37,452 nt of DNA from Sulfurimonas sp. (lineage in GTDB: Bacteria; Campylobacterota; Campylobacteria; Campylobacterales; Sulfurimonadaceae): positions 1 through 37,452 of the forward strand of contig JAABQD010000004.1 of NCBI GenBank assembly GCA_011391635.1. Reading direction: 5' to 3'. The stretch's first letter is position 1, and each line of letters opens with the position of its first letter. The notes beneath the pieces were generated by a model. It saw only the letters and a program-made list of their open reading frames with translations. It had not been told where the DNA came from and searched no databases. Position numbers and translations under genes: made by a program. Positions 15,563-23,959 of the stretch are shown in pieces.

Positions 15563-15625
15563 TTTATGCTTTATCGTATATTAATTTTACTATAATTGTA
15601 CCCAAATAAAGTGTGAGGATATTGT

Positions 15626-16519
15626 ATGAGATTAGAGAAAAAAGCCACCGTTGTGTCAACATCCGTTGCTGGGGTGTTGGTATTAATAAAAATGACGGTT
15701 GGTATTTTCAGCGGTTCTATCGCTGTTCTTGCTTCTGCTATTGACTCTTTTTTGGATTTAACAGTTTCGCTCTTTAACTATGTTGCGTTAAACAATGCAG
15801 AAAAAGACCCAGATGAATTGTTTCATTTTGGAAGAAGCAAACTTGAACCTCTTGCTGCCGTAATAGAGGGAACCATCATCTCGTTTTCTGCTTTGTTCGT
15901 TCTCTATGAAGCACTTCAAAAATTTGTCCACAACGAACCTATGGAACATATTGAAGAGAGTATTGCAGTAATGATAGCCTCTTTTATTATCACGGCAGGT
16001 TTAGTATTTTTTCTCAATTATGTCGCTAAAAAAACAAAAAACATGGTTATAAAAGCAGATGCTCTTCACTATAAAACCGACCTTTTCTCAAACGGTTCGG
16101 TTCTTATAGCACTCGTACTTATCTCTTACACGGGGCAGTCGTTAATTGACCCTATTTTAGGTATTGGTATCGCACTTTATATGATTTACTCCTCAATTCC
16201 TATCATCAAAGAGGGTGTTTTGATGCTCCTTGATGCGGCTATACCTGAAGAAGATATACAAAAAATACAAAAAACCATAGAAGAAGAGCCAGAAATCACA
16301 ACCTACCATGATTTAAAAACAAGAGAAGCTGGTTCACATATCTTCATCACAGTTCATGCAGTTTTTAATATCAAAATCTCTCTTTACGATGCACATTTAA
16401 TCGCAGATAGGGTTGAGGCAAAATTAAAAAAGATATTTGAAGATAAAAAAACGCATATTCTCATCCATATGGATCCTTATGATGATTCAGTTATAAATAA
16501 AATAGAAGATATTTATTAG
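15626..16519 (+). CDS. Cation diffusion facilitator (FieF-like metal efflux)
   Basis: 297 residues with the six-helix CDF layout and a cytoplasmic C-terminal domain. Metal-site residues appear in ASAIDSFLDL (helix 2) and DALHYKTDLFSN (helix 5: the H..xD pattern). HFGRSKLEPLAAV is the conserved loop. Exports divalent metal (Fe, Zn, Mn or Cd) in exchange for protons; the ion is not set by sequence alone. ATG at 15626 with GAGGAT upstream. Confidence 0.92.
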   Translation: MRLEKKATVVSTSVAGVLVLIKMTVGIFSGSIAVLASAIDSFLDLTVSLFNYVALNNAEKDPDELFHFGRSKLEPLAAVIEGTIISFSALFVLYEALQKFVHNEPMEHIEESIAVMIASFIITAGLVFFLNYVAKKTKNMVIKADALHYKTDLFSNGSVLIALVLISYTGQSLIDPILGIGIALYMIYSSIPIIKEGVLMLLDAAIPEEDIQKIQKTIEEEPEITTYHDLKTREAGSHIFITVHAVFNIKISLYDAHLIADRVEAKLKKIFEDKKTHILIHMDPYDDSVINKIEDIY

Positions 16520-16562
16520 TTTACCTTAACTTTAAATATCGTATAATGATTCAATATAAAAT

Positions 16563-17156
16563 TTGGAGAACTCGATGAAACTACTACAATCAATCACACT
16601 TATAAGCCTTTGTGCTTCTATCCTCCTAGCTGAAGCACCGCAAGAAACAAGAACAGAACTACAAAAAACAGTAGAAATTGGCGAAAGCAGTGCAAAACTA
16701 CTTATAGATACACTCGGTAAAAATATGAAAGAGCATATGGCAAAAGGGGGTGCGATGGACGCACTCAAATACTGTTCAGATGAAGCCTATCCACTCACTG
16801 AGAGCATTAACAAAAAGTTGCAACAAGGGACAAGTATCAAACGCATCAGTGTAAAATACCGTAATCCAGCCAACGCACCAAAAGAGAATGAAGCAAAAAT
16901 ACTTGAGTCTTTTGAATCACTCCAAGCTCTTAATGTTGCTCTGCCAGAGTATCTCGTAGAAAAAACAGCTGAAAAAACTTACAAATACTACAAACCATTA
17001 ACAATTAACAATGAAGTATGTCTCAAGTGCCACGGCAACATAGCTACAGATATCGACCTCAAAAGAGAAGTAAGCAAAGTCTATCCACTCGATAAAGCAT
17101 TTAATTATAAAATGAATGATTTTAGAGGTGCGATTGTAGTTACTATCAAATATTAA
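16563..17156 (+). CDS. Periplasmic haem-c DUF3365 (Tll0287-like) protein
   Basis: 197 residues. A signal peptide (MKLLQSITLISLCASILLAEA) is followed by a DUF3365 domain carrying one haem-c attachment site, CLKCH (C153, C156, H157). Tll0287-type domains are single-haem PAS-like folds proposed as redox or gas sensors. GGAGA lies 7 bases before the ATG. A membrane-bound GGDEF/EAL protein at 24863 has the same type of domain, so this soluble version may be a haem partner or independent sensor. Ends just before the left repeat of the second island. Confidence 0.88.
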   Translation: MENSMKLLQSITLISLCASILLAEAPQETRTELQKTVEIGESSAKLLIDTLGKNMKEHMAKGGAMDALKYCSDEAYPLTESINKKLQQGTSIKRISVKYRNPANAPKENEAKILESFESLQALNVALPEYLVEKTAEKTYKYYKPLTINNEVCLKCHGNIATDIDLKREVSKVYPLDKAFNYKMNDFRGAIVVTIKY

Positions 17157-17180
17157 TTATTTTTTAGTATATAGGAGCGT

Positions 17181-17213
17181 ATCTTGGCATGTGGAAGTTC
17201 CACATGCCAAGAT
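17181..17213. terminator. Terminator-like hairpin from an inverted GGCATGTGG pair (left copy)
   Basis: A perfect 33-base palindrome with 16-bp arms (ATCTTGGCATGTGGAA and its complement) around one G at 17197. It follows the DUF3365 gene and forms the first part of the 91-bp direct repeat. Confidence 0.7.
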
Positions 17214-17271
17214 TACAATTATTTTGCAAATATAACCGCTCTACTTTCGCGGATAACATTTACTTTGATTT
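17181..17271. repeat. 91-bp direct repeat, left copy (rny 3' end remnant)
   Basis: About 90% identical to 21117-21208, with one single-base gap. The minus strand still encodes IKVNVIRESRAVIFAK and the stop codon, exactly the C-terminus of ribonuclease Y. Immediately right of it, at 17278, the toxin gene of the island ends. It marks the left boundary of the island. Confidence 0.85.
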
Positions 17272-17277
17272 TAGATT

Positions 17278-17529
17278 TTAATAAACCTCTTTTCTATGTG
17301 CAATCCTGATAACCGTGATAAGTAGGATGTCATTTTCTCTCAAGTAAACTATTCTATAGTTTCCCGCTCTTTTTCTAAATTTACCTTTATGTGTGCCTTT
17401 GAGAGCTTTATCTCCTGTAAAAATACCTTTTTCCAACTCTTTGATTTTGTCAAAAACAGATTGCTGATTTTCTTTATCAATTTTTTGCAACTCTTTCAAA
17501 GCATATTTTGGAACAATGACTTTAAACAT
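17278..17529 (-). CDS. RelE-type mRNA interferase toxin
   Basis: 83 residues. The family core KGKFRKRAGNYRIVYL and the C-terminal strand VIRIAHRKEVY with its terminal HR/Y group match RelE toxins, which cleave mRNA on the ribosome. Starts inside the end of the antitoxin gene with 8 bases of overlap. Normal length, so probably functional. Confidence 0.88.
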   Translation of the reverse strand: MFKVIVPKYALKELQKIDKENQQSVFDKIKELEKGIFTGDKALKGTHKGKFRKRAGNYRIVYLRENDILLITVIRIAHRKEVY

Positions 17530-17755
17530 TATTTAAGCCAAGCTTTTGTGCAACTTGTTCAAGGGAAAAAACTTCTACACTCCCTTTTTTCACTTCATCA
17601 ATTCTTTTATCTGAAATCATCTCATCGAGTGTATCAAAATAAGTTGTCACAGCTTTTTCTATAAGGTAAGTTCGACTTCTGTCTAACTCCTGAGCATAGC
17701 TATCCAAATCATTCAGCAGTGATTCTTCAAGCCTGATGTTAATCGCTTTTTTCAT
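17522..17755 (-). CDS. Ribbon-helix-helix antitoxin (RelB/CopG type)
   Basis: 77 residues. MKKAINIRLEESLLNDLDSYAQEL is a ribbon-helix-helix DNA-binding head, and the acidic tail should wrap the RelE toxin encoded by the overlapping downstream gene. Such antitoxins repress their own promoter, which would lie at about 17760-17800. Confidence 0.87.
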   Translation of the reverse strand: MKKAINIRLEESLLNDLDSYAQELDRSRTYLIEKAVTTYFDTLDEMISDKRIDEVKKGSVEVFSLEQVAQKLGLNNV

Positions 17756-17926
17756 AATGTATATCCTTGTAGTTTATTGTAGATACATTTTACTACATAT
17801 GATTTTACTTGTCAAGAATTGGTATCAAAAAATCATAAAGTAAAATAATATTTCAAAATGCAATATTTTTAAATCAAATTTTTATTTTGTATTATAGTTA
17901 TGAAAATCTAGTACTAAGGAGTATGT

Positions 17927-18757
17927 ATGTCTGATGTAGTGGTTTATAATGATGGGGAGTTAGAGCTAAAAATCTCAATTAATAAAGAAAATATTTGGCT
18001 TAATCAAGTTCAAATAGCTGAATTATTTGAGACGAGCACTGATAATATTAGTCTGCATTTGAAAAATATCTACAAAGAAAAAGAGCTAGCTGAAAATTCA
18101 ACTGTCGAGGATTTCTCGGTAGTTCGGCAAGAAGGTAGCAGAAGTGTTAAAAGAAACATAAAACACTACAATTTAGATGCGATTATTTCCGTTGGGTACA
18201 GAGTAAGCTCGTTAAAAGCCACAAAATTTAGACAATGGGCAACATCTGTACTTAAAAACTATATCCAAAACGGCTATGCTATTAATACACATAAAATCAC
18301 AGAACAAAGATTAAATATTCTTGAAAATGATATCGCTAATATCAAATCTCATATTAAAAATAATACAATAGAGGTCAAACACGGAATATTTTTTAACGGA
18401 CAAATATTTGATGCTTATGTACTTTTATCGGATTTAATAAAAAGTGCAAAAGTTTCAATTATTTTGATTGACAACTATATAGATGAGTCTGTATTGACTC
18501 TGTTGTCAAAAAATCAAAATGTACAATTTACTCTTTATACTCAAAATATATCTAAAAAACTACAACTTGATATAGAAAAATACAACAAACAATACTGCAA
18601 TCTTGAAGTAAAAATCACTAAAAAATTTCACGATAGGTTTTTGATTTGTGATGAAACTATATATCATTTTGGAGCAAGTTTCAAGGATTTGGGGAACAAA
18701 GTATTTGCAGTCAATAAAATGAGTATGCCGGTAAATGATTTGCTAAAAAATATATAA
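17927..18757 (+). CDS. RhuM-family protein with a C-terminal PLD-like domain
   Basis: 276 residues. The first 125 match the RhuM family (IWLNQVQIAELFETSTDNISLHLKNIY, then RNIKHYNLDAIISVGYRVSS and FRQWATSVLKNYIQNGYAIN), a helix-turn-helix-like module often in islands and prophages. Residues about 160-276 look like a phospholipase-D-like fold: FHDRFLICDETIYHFGASFKDLG gives the H-x-R form of the HKD motif (H235, R237). Single-motif PLD domains dimerise to make a nuclease site. AAGGAG lies 5 bases before the ATG. Function in defence or regulation is inferred only. Confidence 0.75.
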   Translation: MSDVVVYNDGELELKISINKENIWLNQVQIAELFETSTDNISLHLKNIYKEKELAENSTVEDFSVVRQEGSRSVKRNIKHYNLDAIISVGYRVSSLKATKFRQWATSVLKNYIQNGYAINTHKITEQRLNILENDIANIKSHIKNNTIEVKHGIFFNGQIFDAYVLLSDLIKSAKVSIILIDNYIDESVLTLLSKNQNVQFTLYTQNISKKLQLDIEKYNKQYCNLEVKITKKFHDRFLICDETIYHFGASFKDLGNKVFAVNKMSMPVNDLLKNI

Positions 18758-18909
18758 AAGGTGCAAGTGGTTTCAAGTATGCAGAGTATTTATGATGAAG
18801 ATAGAGATGGAACGAAAAGGATTGGGTTTGTGTGATTTATCGGTTTTATTTTATAAAACTTCGTTAAAATATTTACAAGTTATTATTTTAGTTGAAAGGC
18901 TCTTCGTAT

Positions 18910-20076
18910 ATGAATAAAATAAATTTAAAAAAATTTACAACTAAAAAATTAGTTGAATATATATGTAATGAACTATGTAAAGAGTATAACTTACCCATAA
19001 ATTATGATGTTAAAAACTATCAAGAGTTATCAAAAAATGAACTTAAAAAAGAAAAAGAGATTTTATTTTTAAAAAATACTTGTACAAAATTTGGTGAAAT
19101 TTTAGTGAATGAAGACAACATTACATTTATGGATGAATATACATATGGTGTTAAATCATTTCTAAGAAATTTGCAAGATCTTAATAAAAAAAATCATATT
19201 ACAGTTGAACAATATAATGACTCAATTGGTTATATATATGAAATTTTATTTGTTCATCTTGAAGATGAATATAATTTGCAATTTTCTTATAAAAATATCA
19301 AAAATGAAGATATATTATTTATGGTGCTAGAATTTTTATATATGTCACCAATATATAAACAATTAAATAATTTAAAAAGTAGTGATATTAGAAAAACATT
19401 TATGGGGCGACTTGAATTTAGCTTTTTTAATAAATATCAAGATTATAAACTTTATAGAGAAAATTTTAAAAAATTATTTATGGATGCTTTAATTAATTTT
19501 AATTATCCAATAAAATATATAACAAATATGATGATAGAAACTAAAGAAACAGAATATCGAAATGAGATGACAAGTAAAATCTTTTTTTATTTGGAACATT
19601 TATTGAGTACTTTAAAGAAAGAATATGAAATTGAACTAAATATTAGAAAAAAACAACAATTACTATCGGTAGTTTTAAAGCATTTTGATATTGAAGATAA
19701 ATTGGAGTTAAAAATTGTTATGGATGAAGTGATTAGTAGATGTACTCATTCTCAAAATGAAATAAAAGAGCTTTTAAAACATGATGGAGTTAAATCTAAA
19801 GGAATGGTTGAATTATTTTTAAGATTTATTAATATGCGAAATTCTTTGCATTCTAACGGAGTATCAAACCAAAAAGAGATTGAATTCCAAATAGGTCAAA
19901 TAAAATTTAATAAAGTTGAAAAAGATAAACATAACTTTTCAATCGGAATAATGCAAATTACGATTTTATTTTTTACTTCTTTTTATACATTTGAACAAAT
20001 AATATTAAAGAGTATAGAATCAACTGATTATATAGGCGATGGTTGGGTGGAATTTAAACAAAACTTAGAAACATAA
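18910..20076 (+). CDS. Uncharacterised HEPN-like helical protein
   Basis: 388 residues from the ATG at 18910 (AAAGG 10 bases upstream; a TTG at 18892 is less likely). All-helical and very AT-rich. Near the C-terminus FINMRNSLHSNG (R310, N311, H314) resembles the RNxxH-type catalytic motif of HEPN ribonucleases, followed by a helix ending in a hydrophobic stretch. The N-terminal 250 residues match nothing I recognise. It is followed after 13 bases by an HNH gene, so the two are probably co-transcribed and may act together. Confidence 0.65.
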   Translation: MNKINLKKFTTKKLVEYICNELCKEYNLPINYDVKNYQELSKNELKKEKEILFLKNTCTKFGEILVNEDNITFMDEYTYGVKSFLRNLQDLNKKNHITVEQYNDSIGYIYEILFVHLEDEYNLQFSYKNIKNEDILFMVLEFLYMSPIYKQLNNLKSSDIRKTFMGRLEFSFFNKYQDYKLYRENFKKLFMDALINFNYPIKYITNMMIETKETEYRNEMTSKIFFYLEHLLSTLKKEYEIELNIRKKQQLLSVVLKHFDIEDKLELKIVMDEVISRCTHSQNEIKELLKHDGVKSKGMVELFLRFINMRNSLHSNGVSNQKEIEFQIGQIKFNKVEKDKHNFSIGIMQITILFFTSFYTFEQIILKSIESTDYIGDGWVEFKQNLET

Positions 20077-20089
20077 GAGTAAAAATAAG

Positions 20090-20851
20090 ATGAATTTCTC
20101 AAAAAAACATTTTATTGATAATGAATTAGGCAATTATTTTGGTGATACACGAATCTTAGAATTTCTGAAATATGATAAAAAAGGACAGTTTAAATGTATT
20201 TACTGTGGAGAAAAAGCAAATAGTAGAGAACATATACCGTCTAAAATATTTTTAAATGAACCTTTTACAACCAATTTGGCTATTCTCCCTTCTTGTAAAA
20301 AATGTAATAATTCATTTTCTGAATATGAACAATATTTAGCTTGTTTGATTGATTATGTTCAATATAAAATTGATAATTTAAAAACTGTAAAAAGAAGTAA
20401 AATACAAAAAACATTTAATGCTAGACCAAATATTGAAAGTGAATTTGAAAATTCAATAAAATATACTCAAAATAATAAAGTTGATTATATAGAGTATAAC
20501 CATGATAAAATCAAAAGTATTTTATTAAAATTAAGTATAGGACACGCTATTTATTCTTTAAGTGCAATACATTTAGATGAGCCTAATATTATTAATTATA
20601 AATTTTTTCCAGAATTAACACAAGAAGTACTAGATAATTTTAACTCCGAACCTGTTTTTGATATTGCACCAGAAATAGGCTCAAGAGGAGCCATTTATAT
20701 TTCTATTTCAGATGATAATACACCAATTTCAACTTGGAATATAATTCAAGATGGTCAATATAGATTTTTAGCATTTCAAGATAAAAGTAGTACAACTATC
20801 AAAATAGTAATTGGTGAATATTTTTTTTCAGAACTAATATGGAAAAACTGA
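20090..20851 (+). CDS. HNH-type endonuclease-like protein
   Basis: 253 residues. The zinc and catalytic core is at the N-terminus: CIYCG (C36, C39), REHIPSKIF (E47, H48) and LPSCKKCNNSFSEYE (C69, C72, N73). This is the HNH arrangement seen in many island-borne nucleases. The C-terminal 170 residues are of unknown type. Pairs with the HEPN-like gene upstream. The sequence shows a nuclease fold, not a target. Confidence 0.78.
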   Translation: MNFSKKHFIDNELGNYFGDTRILEFLKYDKKGQFKCIYCGEKANSREHIPSKIFLNEPFTTNLAILPSCKKCNNSFSEYEQYLACLIDYVQYKIDNLKTVKRSKIQKTFNARPNIESEFENSIKYTQNNKVDYIEYNHDKIKSILLKLSIGHAIYSLSAIHLDEPNIINYKFFPELTQEVLDNFNSEPVFDIAPEIGSRGAIYISISDDNTPISTWNIIQDGQYRFLAFQDKSSTTIKIVIGEYFFSELIWKN

Positions 20852-20871
20852 TTTAAAAAAAAATAAAATAT

Positions 20872-20991
20872 TTACCTCTTCCCTTTAAACTGCTCTCCCA
20901 AAGCTTTTAGCTCATCGGCATTTTGTTGAGCTTTTTTTACAGCTTATTCAAATGCAAAGCCTTTTATAACTATTTCATATAAATTCAGTTT
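20872..20991 (-). pseudogene. C-terminal remnant of an unidentified gene
   Basis: On the minus strand an open frame reads AVKKAQQNADELKALGEQFK before a stop at 20872, and NLYEIVIKGFAFE upstream of an in-frame stop at 20944. No start codon is present. It looks like the last 40 residues of a larger lost protein; I cannot name the family. The rest of the space to 21116 shows nothing else. Confidence 0.4.
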
Positions 20992-21116
20992 TTACATTCT
21001 CCAATTTCTAAGTGTAACAGAGGTGTGAGACAAATAAATTCTCTTGATGAAGATTTACGAGTATAGTAAAACAATGAATGAGAGTAATTTGGGTAAAAAT
21101 TTGTGGACTTGCTGTA

Positions 21117-21208
21117 ATCTTGGCATGTGGAAGCTCCACATGCCAAAAGTTTTAATTATTTTGCAAATATAACTGCTCTACTTTCGCGGATTACATTTAC
21201 TTTGATTT
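21117..21208. repeat. 91-bp direct repeat, right copy (genuine rny 3' end)
   Basis: Contains the last 17 codons of ribonuclease Y and its downstream hairpin; partner of 17181-17271. Right boundary of the island. Confidence 0.85.
21120..21146. terminator. Terminator of rny from an inverted GGCATGTGG pair
   Basis: 12-bp arms TTGGCATGTGGA and TCCACATGCCAA with loop AGC, just after the rny stop codon at 21156 on the minus strand. An A-rich run on the plus side becomes Ts only for the other strand. Confidence 0.7.
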
Positions 21209-22724
21209 CCCCAGGGTACTGGACTTTTTCTTCTATCTCTTTTGCTATCTCTTTTGCCATCAAAATAGACTCATCATCATTGACAAGTGTCGCATTTACA
21301 ATCACACGGACTTCGCGTCCAGCGTTGATTGCATAGGCTTGTTTGACTCCTGTTTGTTGTGAGGCTATCTCTTCTATGGCAGTGACGCGTTTGAGAAAAC
21401 TCTCCAACACTTCGCGTCTTGCCCCTGGTCTTGCTGCTGAGAGTGCATCTGCTGCACACACCGCTCCACACTCCACAGAATTTATCTCTTCGTGACCGTG
21501 ATGTGCATAAATAGCGTTGATGACCACACTATGCTCATTGTAACGGTTACAAATCTCAGCACCCAAACTGACATGATTTCCATCTTGCTCATGCGTAAGA
21601 GCTTTTCCTATATCATGTAAAAGCCCTGCTCTTTTTGCGAGAATTGGGTCTCCACCCATTTCAGATGCCATGATACCAGCCAAATGTGCAACTTCAAGCG
21701 TATGTGCAAGAGCATTTTGCCCATAACTCGCACGGTAGCGAAGTCTTCCTATAAGTTTTATCAGTTCTGGATGCATTACACCGATATTCAAATCAGCTAA
21801 AATCTCCTCACCTTCATTCAAAATAGAGGCTTCAAACTCATCAGACACTTTTTCAAAAATCTCTTCAATCCGTGCGGGTTGAATCCTTCCATCTTCTATG
21901 AGGAGCTGTAAAGTTTTCGTTGCAATTGCACGGCGGTAGAGATTAAAACTACTCACCAAAATAGCATTAGGCGTATCATCGATGATAATATCCACACCCA
22001 TAATCGTCTCGAGGGTTTTAATATTTCTTCCCTCTTTGCCAATAATACGACCTTTTAAGTCATCATTATCCAAATATACGGTACTTGTCAGTCTCTCAGA
22101 AGCAAACTCTCCCGCATAGCGACTTGTCGCTTGAGCCAAAATATAGTTGGCTCTTTTTTTTGCCTCTGCTTTGGCTTCATTCTCATATTTTCTCACTATG
22201 TGAGCTATCTCTGCACGAGATTTCTCTTCTACTTTTTCAAGAAGAACACCTTTGGCTTCTGCTCGTGTCATTCCAGCACTATGCTCTATTGCATAAAGTG
22301 CTTCGTTGATTTTATCTTCATATTTTTGTTTGAGTAGGTTTATCGACTTCTCATTTCTCTCTAAATCAATTTTTTTCGCTTTTAAAATACCACTCTCTTC
22401 ATGAAGTCGATTCTCTTCGGTCTGTTTGTATCTTTTAAAGCTTTGCTCTTTTCGTATGACATCATCTTCTCGTTGACTCAAATCTGCTTTGGCCCTATCT
22501 TTGGCATTTTCATACTGCTTTGTAGCGGCTAACTCAATCTCTTGAGATTTCAAATTTGATTTTTGTAAAAGCAACTCTGCTTCATTCTCTATCGCACTTG
22601 CTTTTGCTTTTGCTTTGTCTATATAAATATCAAAATTAGCATTTGTAATTTTTTTAGAGATGACAAACCCGATAATCCCACTAACTGTGGCTGTAAGACC
22701 ACCTAGCAGTATCTCGCTTAACAT
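21156..22724 (-). CDS. rny: Ribonuclease Y
   Basis: 522 residues, full length. Endoribonuclease that starts mRNA decay at the membrane. Domain order is an N-terminal membrane anchor (about 5-25), a long coiled coil (30-200), a KH domain (GRIIGKEGRNIKTLE, GxxG loop) and an HD domain (HTLEVAHLAG with LLHDIGKAL), then the C-terminal region ending ESRAVIFAK. Starts inside the end of the upstream 5-FCL gene, with 44 bases of overlap. Confidence 0.96.
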   Translation of the reverse strand: MLSEILLGGLTATVSGIIGFVISKKITNANFDIYIDKAKAKASAIENEAELLLQKSNLKSQEIELAATKQYENAKDRAKADLSQREDDVIRKEQSFKRYKQTEENRLHEESGILKAKKIDLERNEKSINLLKQKYEDKINEALYAIEHSAGMTRAEAKGVLLEKVEEKSRAEIAHIVRKYENEAKAEAKKRANYILAQATSRYAGEFASERLTSTVYLDNDDLKGRIIGKEGRNIKTLETIMGVDIIIDDTPNAILVSSFNLYRRAIATKTLQLLIEDGRIQPARIEEIFEKVSDEFEASILNEGEEILADLNIGVMHPELIKLIGRLRYRASYGQNALAHTLEVAHLAGIMASEMGGDPILAKRAGLLHDIGKALTHEQDGNHVSLGAEICNRYNEHSVVINAIYAHHGHEEINSVECGAVCAADALSAARPGARREVLESFLKRVTAIEEIASQQTGVKQAYAINAGREVRVIVNATLVNDDESILMAKEIAKEIEEKVQYPGEIKVNVIRESRAVIFAK

Positions 22725-23298
22725 CTATTTTCCTCTTTTTGACCCTAGCTAAAGGCATCATCCTTGCCTTTGGAGTGAGTAGTACATCACACGCTATATC
22801 ATGTGCATCACAAATAAACTTTTTTGTGTAACAAATTTCCGGTTGAACAAAAATAATATATGGTCGTTTTCTTAATTTTGCAAAGAAACGATCATACATT
22901 CCTTTTCCAAATCCAACTCTTTGTAAGTTACCATCAACCCCAACGGCTGGAACTATGGCTATATCAATTTTTTTTATATTTCTTAGTGTATTTCCCGCTT
23001 CAAAAATCCCAAAACTATTTCGTCTCAGCGGTAACCTAAATGGTACCATCTTAAAACTTTGGAGTTGCATAAATGGAATAAAAATATTTGATTTTTTTCG
23101 CATAGCATTGAGTGTTTTTATAATATTTGCTTCAAAAGGCAATGGATAATAAAAAAGTATATTTTTCTTTTTTACTGATTGCAACTCTTTTAAAAGTTTT
23201 TTATTCAGAAGAGAACTTCGGTAGAACCTGCTATGTGTTTGAGCATTTTTCATGTTTGCAAGACATTTTTGTCTAAATATCTGTTTTGTAAGAGGCAT
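22681..23298 (-). CDS. 5-formyltetrahydrofolate cyclo-ligase family protein
   Basis: 205 residues. Converts 5-formyl-THF to 5,10-methenyl-THF using ATP. The signature is VPAVGVDGNLQRVGFGKGMYDRF, the ATP/folate loop near the C-terminus. Overlaps the start of rny by 44 bases, so its last 15 codons lie inside rny. Starts ATG at 23298. Confidence 0.9.
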   Translation of the reverse strand: MPLTKQIFRQKCLANMKNAQTHSRFYRSSLLNKKLLKELQSVKKKNILFYYPLPFEANIIKTLNAMRKKSNIFIPFMQLQSFKMVPFRLPLRRNSFGIFEAGNTLRNIKKIDIAIVPAVGVDGNLQRVGFGKGMYDRFFAKLRKRPYIIFVQPEICYTKKFICDAHDIACDVLLTPKARMMPLARVKKRKIDVKRDTARWSYSHS

Positions 23299-23365
23299 CT
23301 AAAATCTTTATGGATATAATTTGTACCTAATCTTACTAAAAAAATTAAAAACATGAGGTAATGAA

Positions 23366-23950
23366 ATGGTAAAAAAATCAATTTTCTCTCTATTATTTGT
23401 ATCTGTCGCTCTTTTTTATGGGTGTAGTGACGATAAATCACAAGAAACACAACAAGATAAAAATACAACTCTCGTTGCTCCTGCTCCAGCTCCTACAAAA
23501 GAGTATGTACTTCAAAGCTTAAAAGATGAACAATTTGTAATTAAAGAGAGTGAGGAAGGTTTTATTATCGAAGGCATTAAAGATAAAATTATAATTTTTG
23601 ATATATTTGCGACATGGTGTCCTCCTTGCCAAGGCTCGGCTTCACACCTCAGTTCACTCCAAGAAAAGTTCAAAAAAGATATTCTTATTATTGGTGTGAC
23701 CATTGAAGATGGAATTGCTAATGAAAAATTAGAAGAGTTTGCTAAAGAGTATAAAGCGAAATACACGCTAGTTAATTCTGCACAAAACCGTCATTTTGTA
23801 GATGCTGTTGCCTCTTCACTCAAACTTGGAGAACGATTTCCAATTCCAATGATGGCAATGTATAAAGATGGAAAACTCATTCAACACTACTTAGGTGCAG
23901 TTCAAGAAGAATTTATAGAAAAAGATATCAAAAAAGCACTAGAAAAGTAG
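23366..23950 (+). CDS. TlpA-like thioredoxin-fold lipoprotein
   Basis: 194 residues. A lipoprotein signal ends near FYGC (C20), then a 35-residue linker rich in P and A, then a thioredoxin fold with active site FATWCPPCQG and cis-proline in FPIPMMAMY. Likely a periplasmic, membrane-tethered thiol reductase of the TlpA/ResA type, for example in cytochrome c maturation. GAGG lies 7 bases before the ATG. ftsY begins 9 bases after it. Confidence 0.9.
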   Translation: MVKKSIFSLLFVSVALFYGCSDDKSQETQQDKNTTLVAPAPAPTKEYVLQSLKDEQFVIKESEEGFIIEGIKDKIIIFDIFATWCPPCQGSASHLSSLQEKFKKDILIIGVTIEDGIANEKLEEFAKEYKAKYTLVNSAQNRHFVDAVASSLKLGERFPIPMMAMYKDGKLIQHYLGAVQEEFIEKDIKKALEK

Positions 23951-23959
23951 GCATAATTT

